The notes below the pieces were generated by a model. The model worked only from the letters and a program-made list of their open reading frames with translations. It made no database searches and was not told the origin of the DNA. Shown piece after piece: positions 54,611 to 64,000 of a DNA stretch of 64,000 nucleotides. The stretch lies in NCBI GenBank assembly GCA_947034885.2, contig OX344750.2:9644553-9708552 (forward strand). The letters are read 5' to 3'. The position numbers and the translations under genes are program-made. How positions within the stretch are numbered: the stretch's first letter is position 1; every line of letters begins with the position of its first letter. Origin of the DNA: Thuidium tamariscinum. Lineage: Eukaryota > Streptophyta > Bryopsida > Hypnales > Thuidiaceae.

Positions 54611-54875
54611 TCTCTTTTTGTTGAACTTCCATTTTTGACATTTGACCAAGGATTATTCCATATGTTCATTTCATCATACCATCTACAATCTTGTCTCCAA
54701 TCCATACCCAAAATCTCATTGATTCTCTTGTTGTTTTTATACTTCTTGCAAGATATAGTGATGAGAAGTTGAATATTTGAATTCTAGCAACCATTGAAGT
54801 ATGAAAATTGATTCATATATTCATATTTACAATAGAAAAGGAAACCACAAAGAAAAAATCAAGAGAATACTTTAA

Positions 54876-55787
54876 CCCCTAAAGAACTAGCCTCTTCAAT
54901 TTGGCAATATAGCAATTTTGGATCTAGGTATGAGTGAATGGAGATTCCCATGTTTTGAATCCAAACTTTAGAAAAGATGAAAAAAAAGGACTACCTTTCA
55001 TGAGCACTAAAATTCAAGACATTTGAAAATATGAGTCAAAAGTTATGGTCTAATATGTTGTAGAGTTGGGTTTTTTTTGGTAAATAGGTAGTGTGGGCAA
55101 AATTCTAAAACTTGCCTTTTTCAAAAAAACATAAATTTGAAATAAATTTTTTAGATTTCTATATATGTGGGAACCTTTGAGTAATTGCATTTTGGTTAGT
55201 GTGATGAAAGTTATGAAAAGTTTTCATTGTGGGTAGTTAGGGATTTTCTTCTCTAAAATAAACTTTGAAGTCCTTTATGATACTTAATTTTCAATATTTT
55301 CTATAAAAAAATAAAATCATAAGGTGTAGAATGTTTATAACAAAATTGCAATTATTGGAATTGACAATCATCTTTCAATTTCATAACTAAATTCTAAGCA
55401 ATTTAGTACTTTAAATCATTATTATCTTCTTTCTATTTAGAATTTTTTTTCTATGTGATGTACAAATCCGAATGATTTGAAAATTTTCAAGCATGTAGCC
55501 AACTTGCCTTAAAGAATGAATCAAAAGAAGAAAGACAATTTTGAACATTTTTTCATAAAATTGAGAACTTGTAAAGTGCACTACCTAGTTTTTTGCAAGG
55601 CCAAAAAAAGGATTTATGAAGATTCAATAGTTTGTATCTTCTACATGGTAGAATTTCCTAAAAAAATTTCAAAATGTTCTAAAGTCAATATACTGCAAGA
55701 TTTTATAGTTGCATGTGTCCAATTTTTTCCCCCATAGTTGTACTAGAAATGGCACTTTTGGAATGTTTTCTGTAAAAATGTAGTTAA
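54876..55787. mobile_element. Family D element with eroded right end
   Basis: TTAA (54872-54875) then CCCCTAAAGAACTAGCCTC. The body follows 39916-40836 block by block (GTAGCCAACTTGCCTTAAAG, then TAAAGTGCACTACCTAG). The right end is degenerate (TAGTTAAAAAAG). Confidence 0.65.
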
Positions 55788-57430
55788 AAAAGAGTAGGAG
55801 AGGCTTATAAACACCCAAACTATAGAAGGGGATTTTGGTAGAAGGTATGATGAGTCTTTTTGTGAAGACTTAAGTACAATTCTCTTAAAGCATATGAATA
55901 AATTTTGGATGAATTTCTCAAACTCTAAGCCCAAGCAATAGTGATCGATTATATATTAGGTAGATAGAAGGGCTTACAACTAACGCCAAGGCCTTTAGTC
56001 ACCAATTCAAGCCAATCAAGCCCATTTGTTTGTTTAAGTATTTAGGCTTTTTACTACTTTTCTTTGGACAAAATAGAAAAATTTAACTTTGCTATATTTT
56101 TTATAGACATTGGCATAACTTATTTTTTTGCTAATTTTGAAACATATTACTGAATTTTTTCTTAGATTACTACGAGATTCTTCACTTCAACATCCTTCTT
56201 CTTCACAAATGTACCCTCTTTCTCTATATCCCATCTTTATTCAATGACAATCTTCTTTCCTTTCTTTATAGTTGAAGATTTCACCTTTGTTGCACATGCC
56301 TTCTTTTTTTTAGGAAGTTTAGGTTGTTTCACTCTAGATAGCTTTTTCTTCCTTAGCCTTCAAAATTTGGGGATTCCCAAAAAATTCATGTCTTTAGTCC
56401 AATATTTTCTTAACTATCTTTATTATATAGAAATCTTCTATAAGGAGGTGTAAGATTGTATAAAACCTCAACCATACAATCTTATAGTGTACATGTTGTA
56501 GTTGACATAAATGTATTTTAGAGCCATTTGGCCATACAAATTGCAATATTGTATTGTTTTAGTGTTAAAAAAAGATGTTAAAATTTTCCTATAAACACAT
56601 TTGGAGGTGAAATTCAAATCCTAAACCTACTCAAATGAAAAAATTTTAAACTGTACAATGATTCAAATGATCACATTTAACACATTGGTGAAAAAATATC
56701 AATCAATTGATTCATTGTGTTTACAAAATTGTTTTGAAATGTCAAAAAACAACAAAACTAGTTGCAAAAATACAGTTATGGCTAAACTTCCCTATACTAA
56801 AATGCCTCTCACTCACCTATAACTTCTTCAATTCATATGAAATTTTAAACACAAACTAGACTAATATGAGCAACTTTTCTTAGAAAAAAATTGTTTGAAA
56901 CAAACATTGTATAAAGAAGAAATAAGTTGCTAAAGTTCAGTGTAATCCAAAAATGTTTAGATTTTCAATGTCAAATTGTTCCTGAATATTCAAAACAAGT
57001 TGGATTGACATGAAAATTTTACCACAATAAATAGACTTTGAGGAGAACATAGTCCAATAAATATTTATTGAAAACAAACATTGGATGAAAAAGATACAAG
57101 CTTCTAAAGTTGTAGCCATCATAATGTAGTTTGGTGAACTCAAATTAAACTTGTGAATTTAATTTGAATGGCATTCAAAAAATCAATACATTTTGGATTG
57201 ATATGAAATTTTTACTAAACAAACTAGACTAATATGTGCAACTTTCCCAACAAGATTTATTGAATTTGAACGTTGGATGCAAAAGTTAAACTTATAATAC
57301 TTTGAATTGGACTGCTAGATTATAAAGACAATTTTTGTCTCCTTGGACAATGAGGGGTTCATTAATAAGGTATAAGACAATCTAATTCAGTCACAAAGTT
57401 AAGTTGTGTACTTAGTGGTAGTATTATTGA
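55788..57430. other. AT-rich intergenic tract
   Basis: No supportable gene or bounded element. Several similar ATATGAAATTTTTAC-like blocks at 56830-57260 suggest an old tandem repeat. Confidence 0.5.
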
Positions 57431-57584
57431 ATTTTAGTTCCATTTCTATCAAAAAAATTCTTGGGCCCCTAGTACAAAAAAGGGCCTTCAATGGAGACAA
57501 TTTGGCAAAAATTGCAACAAACAATGAAATTTGATAGCCACTTTGCAACTTCTTCCACAATAGAATTAGCATCTATTTGGTTAA

Positions 57585-58531
57585 CCCCTAAACCCCCGGA
57601 CAGCGTTTTCACCAAAAAAAATGCTCCAAAACTGCCATTTCTAATACAAGAGCAATTTTTTTTTAAAAACACATTTTTGACTCATGTAACCGTAGGATCT
57701 TGTAGTAAGGTGGTTTTTAAACATGTGAAAAAAATTTCAGAAATTTCCACCATGTAGATTGCAAGATATAAGCATTTGAATTGACAAAAACTGTTTTTTT
57801 ACCCCTGCGAAAATCCGGGCAGCTGCACTTCACAAGGTCACATTTGTGTGAAAAAAATTTCAAAATGGTGGTTACTCTTTGAATTCTTACTTCAATGTAA
57901 GTTGGCTACATTCTCAAAAAATTTCAAACCATTTGGAATTGTACAACATATAGGAAAAAATAAGTAAGTAGAAAGAAGTAAAAAATGAGCCAAAATACTA
58001 AATTGTGAACATTTTATTCATGGAATTGAAAATTTTCAATCCCAATGGTTAAAATGTTGAAATAAACAATCTACACTTTTTATTTTTATTTTTTTTCAAA
58101 AATATGAAAAATTGAATTAAATGAAGAATTTCAAACTTTTTTTGTGCTGTGCAGATTCTGTAACTGGCTGCAAACTACCCCAAACTTAAAATCTTCATAA
58201 CTTTTGACTCATTGATTGGAATAGATTGATTCAAAGCTTCACATGTCTGTATAAACCTAAAGAACCGATTTGAAATTTCACTTTTCAAAAAAAAAAAAAT
58301 TTGAAAAAGTTTTTTCAGCTGCCCGGGCTGCCCGCCGAGCAAACAAAGTAACATATCATGCCATAACTTTTTATCCACAAAGTGAAAAGTTATGAAAATT
58401 GTTGGGCCTTAAAGCTACTCCTCGGACACACATTGTATCAAAATTTCAAAGAAAAAAAATAAAAACTCCATCCGTAGTGAGCTGCCCAAAAAATCTATAA
58501 TCTCAAAAAACGCTGTCCAGGGGTTTAGGGG
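57585..58531. mobile_element. Family D element, full length, TTAA target duplication
   Basis: 947 bp with ends CCCCTAAACCCCCGGACAGC and, read inward, CCCCTAAACCCCTGGACAGC, one mismatch in at least 21. TTAA lies at 57581-57584 and 58532-58535. The opposite palindrome arm (about 60056-60062) has a single TTAG at the corresponding point, i.e. an empty site. A CCC-start and TTAA duplication are the piggyBac signature. No transposase is encoded. Confidence 0.88.
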
Positions 58532-58736
58532 TTAATTTTGTATTCTAGTACTCCCAGTAATCCTTCACAACTTGCAGAATCCTTTCTTTTCTACTTTCTT
58601 TTGATACTACTCTTTCTCAAGGTAGCCAAAGTTGATGCCTAATTGTCGTAAAGGGTAGCATATTGGGATCATTGGTGAATAGGTTTGTGAGCATAACATG
58701 ACACTTAATCCTCCATATGAAGGATCTGGGTGGATT

Positions 58737-58945
58737 GGCCCCCTCGCTTGGCCTTACCATGTTTTACCAGAGGTGCAATCAAAACAAAAAGCCCCCTAGT
58801 TTGGGCGGTGATCACCCCTACTTTCATCCCCCCCCCCAGCTAATTTGCGGTCTCTGATCGCAAATATGAATTCAAAATTTGAAAAAGAAATTGTGTGAAA
58901 AATAAAAAATTACAGCGTTTTACCCAGGTGGCCGAGCAAGGGGAT
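58737..58945. mobile_element. Family C element
   Basis: Ends GGCCCCCTCGCTTGGCC and, read inward, TGATCCCCTTGCTCGGCC. The interior has GGTCTCTGATCGCAAATATG and GAATTCAAAATTTG. A second related half-copy follows at about 59000-59160 (GGGGTCGCTGATTGCAAATC). Confidence 0.6.
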
Positions 58946-59160
58946 CAGTTCTCCATACAAAGTGGGCCTAGCTGGATAAATTTTGGATTTTCCAAGGTAA
59001 AGGTAAAAAAATCCCCCTATTTTGAGCTGTGTCTAAGAAGTGATCCAGACCTCTGCTAAGTAATTTGGGGTCGCTGATTGCAAATCTGAATTCAGAATTT
59101 GCAAAAAAGTTACGTGCAAAAAAAGAAAATTCCTGTGTTTTCCCCAAGGTAACTTAAATC

Positions 59161-59576
59161 CACCCTGCTGAGCCCACTTCGTAAAGAGTGTAAAGAGGCC
59201 CTTGAGTTTGTGTTGACAACTGAGAGCATGGCCCCCCCGGCAGCTTTTTCAAGAGCAGCAGGGCCGAATTCTTTCCTTGTATGATTGCCACGTGGTGGGC
59301 TGGTGGCTGTGATATTAATTAAATAAATATAAGTAAAGTAAATAAATAAAATCAAGAATAAAATCAGCATGCATAACTACTGTTGCTGAACTCCTTATTA
59401 TTCCCTGGCTGGTTTCCTGGCCTCTCACTGGCTGTCTAAGTCCCTGCCAGCTCCTCCGTCCTCCGTCAGCCCTAATCATTCCGATCGCAGATTATTCTTC
59501 ACTTCCCAAACAAGTTCCCATCAAGCTCAGGCAGGCTGGCAGCAGTGGTCTCAGAATTGTTTTTGGAATTTAGTGC
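59161..59576. other. GC-richer loop DNA of the palindrome
   Basis: Unique sequence without a recognised gene, including CTCCTCCGTCCTCCGTCAGC. The open frame on the minus strand (59110-59370) is not convincing. Confidence 0.4.
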
Positions 59577-59618
59577 AATATGCTACCTTTCAAGAGAAAC
59601 AGGCATCAACTTTGGCTA

Positions 59619-59973
59619 AGGTAGCAGCATCCATAACCGTCAAAATAAGGAATTTCAGCATAGTTAGAGGCAGTTTTTCCTAAAAGAAATATTTTCGTTG
59701 TATTAACAATTGAAAATCATGAATTTTCAAAAAAAAAATTAAATTTTTGGATAAAGTATCAAATTTCTAAGAATTTTTGAAGTAGAACTCTGTAGGGCAC
59801 CCTAAACCACACTCTAATAAAGTTGCCTTAATTCTCACACCAACATCTAAAAAAATCAGACCCCACTAACTACAATCAAGCATTGGCATGGTTTCAAGGC
59901 ACATATGACAACATTTTAAGATAACTCTACTATCAGTAATTGGGTGCACTAACGGTTATGGATGCTCCTACCT
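59619..59973. mobile_element. MITE family E (TA-flanked), inserted in palindrome arm
   Basis: 355 bp with ends AGGTAGCAGCATCCATAACC and, read inward, AGGTAGGAGCATCCATAACC. TA at 59617-59618 and 59974-59975. The left palindrome arm keeps the undisturbed site near 58622-58640. AGGTAG ends link it to families A and B, but the body is unrelated. Confidence 0.88.
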
Positions 59974-60189
59974 TATCTCGAGAGTGAGTAGTAGCAGAAC
60001 AAAATAGAAAAGAAAGGATTTTCCAAGTTGTGAAGGATTATTGGGAGTACTATAAGACAAGACTAACTATATGTATGCTAATTCTACCATAGAAGAAGTT
60101 GCAAATTGGCTATCAAATTTTATTGTTTGTTATAATTTTGACTAAAATGGCTCCATCAAAGGCCCTTTTTTACAATGTAATAGTAGTGC

Positions 60190-60420
60190 AAGGATTTTTT
60201 GGATAGAAACCAAGCAAAACTTAGCCAGTTTGGAGAACGCTGGCTGGCAGGCTGGGAAGCCCAAAGGAACTGGGAGCCTTCAGACACGTCGTCAAAAGCT
60301 TCCCCCTGGCGTCAAGCAACTGAGATCATTGTACGGGCGGCCCTTTGCTCGGCTTCCATCCTCCACACAATCGAAAAGCTGCAAAGCAGGCAGTTCTTAT
60401 TATTATGAGGGTATACTGTA
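60190..60420. other. GC-richer patch beyond the palindrome
   Basis: Two overlapping short plus-strand frames (60199-60408, 60230-60556) without recognisable features. Confidence 0.35.
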
Positions 60421-60898
60421 CTTGGGAATATATATTTTACACTTTGAAAAAAGAAGAAAAGGAAAAAATAACCAGAGACAGTCACCTGCTCTATTTTACT
60501 ATAGTGGTAGGGGTCCTGTCCTAAAGTGGCCAATGGATGACTTTTTAAAGAAATGAAGAATGCACCTGGTGGTCCATGAATTAATATTGTAATAAGTCCT
60601 TTTAAAAAAAAATTGGGTCCAAGTATCTTGGTGATAGGTATTGTCCTTCTTGAGCTAAAAAGTGTTGAGCTTAATTACCCACGTGATGGAATGACAAGGT
60701 GGTCATTGTGAAAATCATTCCTTTTGGAACAATTTGACCATCTACGTAAAAAAATCTAATGTAATTTAAAATCAAAAGCAAGCATTTGAGGTTAAAATGT
60801 CGTCTAGGACCTTACTGTTTGCATGCACAAAATTCCAAGGATGAATGTATATTTTTTTATGTTTTAGATAGGAGGATCCTCTATCATGTGTCAAACTA

Positions 60899-61637
60899 AC
60901 GTAGAAGGCTTTTAAATGGAGCAGGTTCTAAAATGGTGCCCTACCTTAGACCATCCCCACGCCTAGCTCGGGCAAATGGCCCAGCCAGGGACCACTTGCC
61001 AAGCCATTAAGGAAGCCCAGGCCCGGCTAAAAAAATTTGCCCCACCCCAATATGGCCAACGAGGCAGGGAAGCAAGGTATTTCGGACTTTGAGGTGCCAC
61101 CTAAGGAGATTCCAACATGAGAAAGCCTTTTTCTAATCCCAAGTGCCTCGGAAGTTGGAAAAAAAGCAAAAAAAAAAGGCATGTTGGGTTGACTCTTGAT
61201 TTGGTGATGGCTCGCCATTTGGCCCAGCCATCACCAAATTTGGCCGGGCCCGGCCTTATTTTTTCCTTCCCCGTGCATGCCATGGAGCAATTCACATGGT
61301 TGGGCCCGACCACTTGCCTAGTTTGTGTCTTCTTTTGCGCGGGCGTGGAGATGCTCTTAAATGTACAATATTTGTACATGTTTCTTTTTCATAGCCTTCA
61401 ATAGTGTATTGACAATGTACATTTTAGCTAGGGCACTATTTTAGAGCCTTATGTCCTTCCAAATTCAAAATTTGATAACTAATTCCACAAAGCTTTAAAA
61501 AAATATGAAATGACTTGAGTTAAATGTCAATTCCACTTGTTTTTCAAGGAAAATATATTGAAAAATATTTCAAGATGTTTAACCTCCCTAAAATTCAGTT
61601 TCAGCCCTTAGATGGGCAATTACTGAGCCGTCTACCT
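60899..61637. mobile_element. MITE family B copy split by a Harbinger MITE
   Basis: Outer ends ACGTAGAAGGCTTTTAAATG and, read inward, AGGTAGACGGCTCAGTAATT, with TA at 60897-60898 and 61638-61639. After removing 60949-61356 plus one TTA, the order equals 105-431 (AAATGTAC, GTACATG, AGAGCCTTATG, AAATATGAAATGACTTGAGT). Confidence 0.8.
60949..61356. mobile_element. Harbinger/Tourist-type MITE, TTA target duplication
   Basis: 408 bp with 15-bp ends GACCATCCCCACGCC and, read inward, GAGCATCTCCACGCC. TTA lies at 60946-60948 and 61357-61359. The body is GC-rich (GGCCGGGCCCGG motifs), unlike the AT-rich families. GAGCATCTCCA ends with a TTA duplication are common in plant Tourist-like MITEs. Confidence 0.85.
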
Positions 61638-61639
61638 TA

Positions 61640-63551
61640 AATTACATTAGTTTGCAACATCTGTATAGAGTAAAATTGCCCTAATAGTTCTTTCTATTTG
61701 TATCTCATTAATGCAGCAAAAGTGATAATTTCAAATTTTGAATCGTGGTTTGTCAATAAGAAAATGGCCATGAATCCAATTGACACAAATAAGTGTCTTT
61801 CTTCTTACATAATGCTTAAAGGACTTCACATTTCTTCAAAATTCAATTGTAAACCACAAAGGATTTATTCAAGCTCCTACACCATAGTGCACAAGTTATA
61901 GAAATTGTAAACCACTCTCTCTCTATAAAATTGAGGTCTAAACTTGGTCATAGTCTAATATTTATCCACAATTCACATCCAATATCCATCTCTTTGTACT
62001 AAACATTAATTTACACATTACCTCTCATTCTAAATAAATTAAGGCTCCAAAAAGATTATAATATATTTTATAAATTAAAACTATCTCATTTGATAGTAGC
62101 CTAGTGAAATCATTCACATGGATGCTATGATTAACGTTTTTCAATGGTAAGCACCATACATAAGAAAGAAGTCTAAGAGGAAGCTTTTATGCTTTGTCAA
62201 TGGAGGTCTTGCAAAACTAATTAGGTTTGTTAGATGGTTTGTGATTGAATGTATTAAAGGAAGAATATGCTAAAATTGTCCCTATTCTAAAAACTCTTTT
62301 ATCACAAGGTATGTACTAGGGTTTTCAATATATCAAAGGCAAACAATTTAGGACCCTCATTTTAGAGCCCCCCAAATTCTAAATTCTAAAATTTATAACT
62401 AATTCAATAATAATTAAAAAAACATGAATCAAAGTTGGTTAGATTTGACTTCAACTTGTCTTCAAGAGAACTTGACCAATTGAAGAATGTGTTTGGGTGT
62501 TACAACTGACTTAAAATTATGATGGATGCTTATAAAAAGACTATTTAAGCACACCTCACTATTCCTATTGGGAAGAAAATTGTCTCCTTGGCAATTGAAA
62601 AGAGGGAGTATGAAAATCATAGTGTTTATTTAATCATAAAATCATAATCACAATCTAAAATGGAAACATAATTTATTTTGCAAGATTAATCTTGGATTTA
62701 AAAAAAGAAAATATTATTTAATTAATTTCAATATAAATGAAGTATGATAAAATAGCTTGAAGATTCAATGTTGAAAATTTCCCTCACTCTATTTTGCTAG
62801 GATTATTTAAGATCCTTGTCATTGTTTCTCACCATGCTTTAACTCCTAAACATAAGAAGATATTTGAGGCCTTTAGAAGACCATGAGTTCCCGAGTAGTG
62901 GGGAACATGGGAATTGCCTACGAACTATACCACATCACCAATATGATGTGGCCAAAATTGTGCTTCATCACATAATATTAATTAATTAATTACTTGAAAT
63001 ATTAGTTTTGAGATAAATGAATTTTTAAATGAATTTTTAATTTTATAATACTTTTTTAATTTTTTGAATATTTTTTAAATTCAAAAAATCAAGGAGCAAA
63101 GGCTAGTTCAAAATTTTTGGATAGGCTTGGGGAATAGTGAAGGAAAGAACCCTAAAATAGCCTTCCTTGGCCCTCAAACTTCTTCTTATGTAAATGAATG
63201 ACTATTAAACAACTTGCAATTGATCTAAAATAAATGCCTTACTTTTTTCCTAGGCTTAATTGGGATCCTTGTTGTTGTTTCCAACCTCACTTTTAATTTC
63301 TAAATGATTGAATGACCATTTAATATGCACATGTGATCTCAAATAGGTGCATATGAAATCATTTTTCAATAAATTAGTTCTTCACATTTTGACACATGCA
63401 TGGTGTATGTTCTTACCACCTTCTACAGGAAAAATTGTACAAAATTTGATGGTTATTGATTCAACTAAAAATGAATAGTTAAAATGACATGAAAACATCC
63501 CCTTTCATCTTCTTAATTTTTGGCCCTCAATATTTGTTTGAGAAGCCTTCT
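61640..63551. other. AT-rich intergenic tract
   Basis: Contains a family B relic at about 62355-62520 (TTATAACTAATTCAATAAT, TCAACTTGTCTTCAAG) and a family G end at about 62860-62900 (AGATATTTGAGGCCTTTAGA). No gene seen. Confidence 0.5.
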
Positions 63552-63555
63552 TAAT

Positions 63556-64000
63556 CCCTTAAGTTCCTGGACTATATTTTCAACAAAAACACTCCAAAAC
63601 TACTACTTCTAGTTTGAAAACTAAATTTTGGAAAAAAACATTTTTAGGTCTATGTAATTGTATAATCTTGTAGTATGCTAACTTCAAAACGTGTAGTAAA
63701 TTTTTTATAAATTTCCACCATGTGGACTTCAAGATATTAGCATTTGAATCCACATATATCTTTTTTTTTGCCCTACAAAAACCAAGCAGTTGCATTGTAC
63801 AAGCTCACATGTGCATGAAAAAAGTCTTAAATGGTTGTGCTTCTTTAATTTGGATTCATTCTTCAAGGCAAATTGGTTACATGTTTGAAAATTTTCAAAT
63901 CATTTGGAATTGTGCAAGATATAAGGAAAAAATAGTAAGTAAATGAAGGAATGAATGATTTAAAATACAATATTGTTGAGAATTTTTTTGTAAAATTGAA
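63556..64000. mobile_element. Family D element, cut by the window end
   Basis: TTAA near 63552-63555 then TCCCTTAAGTTCCTGGAC. The body runs in the orientation of 57585-58531 (CACTCCAAAACTACTACTTC, GCAGTTGCATTGTACAAGC). The right end lies outside the window. Confidence 0.65.

Larger units (their letters stand above)
58548..60050. mobile_element. Inner inverted-repeat unit, possible TA-flanked element
   Basis: GTACTCCCAGTAATCC at 58548 and its inverse ending at 60050 could be the ends of an element between TA dinucleotides. However, the arms continue outward across them, so this may only be part of the larger palindrome. Confidence 0.3.
57431..60222. repeat. 2.8-kb imperfect palindrome (large inverted repeat)
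   Basis: The left arm is 57431-57584 plus 58532-58670. The right arm is the reverse complement at 59577-59618 plus 59974-60222. Shared blocks include AAAGGGCCTT, CAACAAACAATRAAATTTGA, TTTGCAACTTCTTC, AGTACTCCCARTAATCCTTC and AGCCAAAGTTGATGCCT, at roughly 85% identity. The left arm is split by the TTAA element 57585-58531 and the right arm by the TA element 59619-59973. The loop (58671-59576) holds family C sequence and GC-richer unique DNA. Confidence 0.85.

Overview
This is a nuclear window of a land plant. Its composition and style (very AT-rich intergenic DNA, an intronless kinase gene of bryophyte type, five recognisable nuclear genes in 64 kb, dense MITEs and no intact LTR element) fit a moss or related bryophyte best. 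The species cannot be fixed from the sequence, and the bryophyte placement is an inference.

Gene layout: (1) 3655-6105 (-), an intronless 816-residue protein with a C-terminal TKL-type Ser/Thr kinase domain. (2) 9420-9893 (-), a plastid-targeted Ycf20-like protein. (3) 16877-24375 (-), RPN1, the large non-ATPase base subunit of the 26S proteasome; I reconstructed all 25 exons, giving 902 residues. (4) 36245-38120 (+), a short glucosidase-II-beta-like protein of 225 residues in five exons, with a signal peptide, two LDL-receptor-class-A-like modules and a C-terminal membrane span. (5) 42561-48081 (-), a divergent SnRK1 (SNF1/AMPK alpha) kinase of 601 residues in nine exons. They are unlinked housekeeping genes, each with its own promoter. 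They do not form a pathway, although ER quality control, proteasome and energy sensing are all represented.

Everything between the genes is AT-rich DNA built largely from small non-autonomous DNA transposons, and these hold most of the novelty. At least six sequence families can be read directly. A, B and E have AGGTAGG-like or AGGGAGG-like ends and TA target duplications. C is a family of about 200 bp with CCCCTYGCT ends. D consists of elements of about 0.9 kb with CCCCTAAA ends inside TTAA. F repeats of about 0.6 kb also start at TTAA, and family G (about 280-310 bp) has CATTAGATGAGATTT-like ends. One Harbinger-type MITE with a TTA duplication, one Emigrant/pogo-like element and one decayed Harbinger transposase gene were also found.

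The most striking structure is a 2.8-kb imperfect palindrome at about 57431-60222. Each arm carries a different transposon insertion, and the opposite arm preserves the matching empty site. One window therefore proves a TTAA insertion and a TA insertion by internal comparison.

Three GC-richer islands (about 430-1000, 28740-30290 and 48500-50640) and several exon-like fragments remain unrecognised. No rRNA, tRNA, CRISPR array or organellar/bacterial signature was seen.
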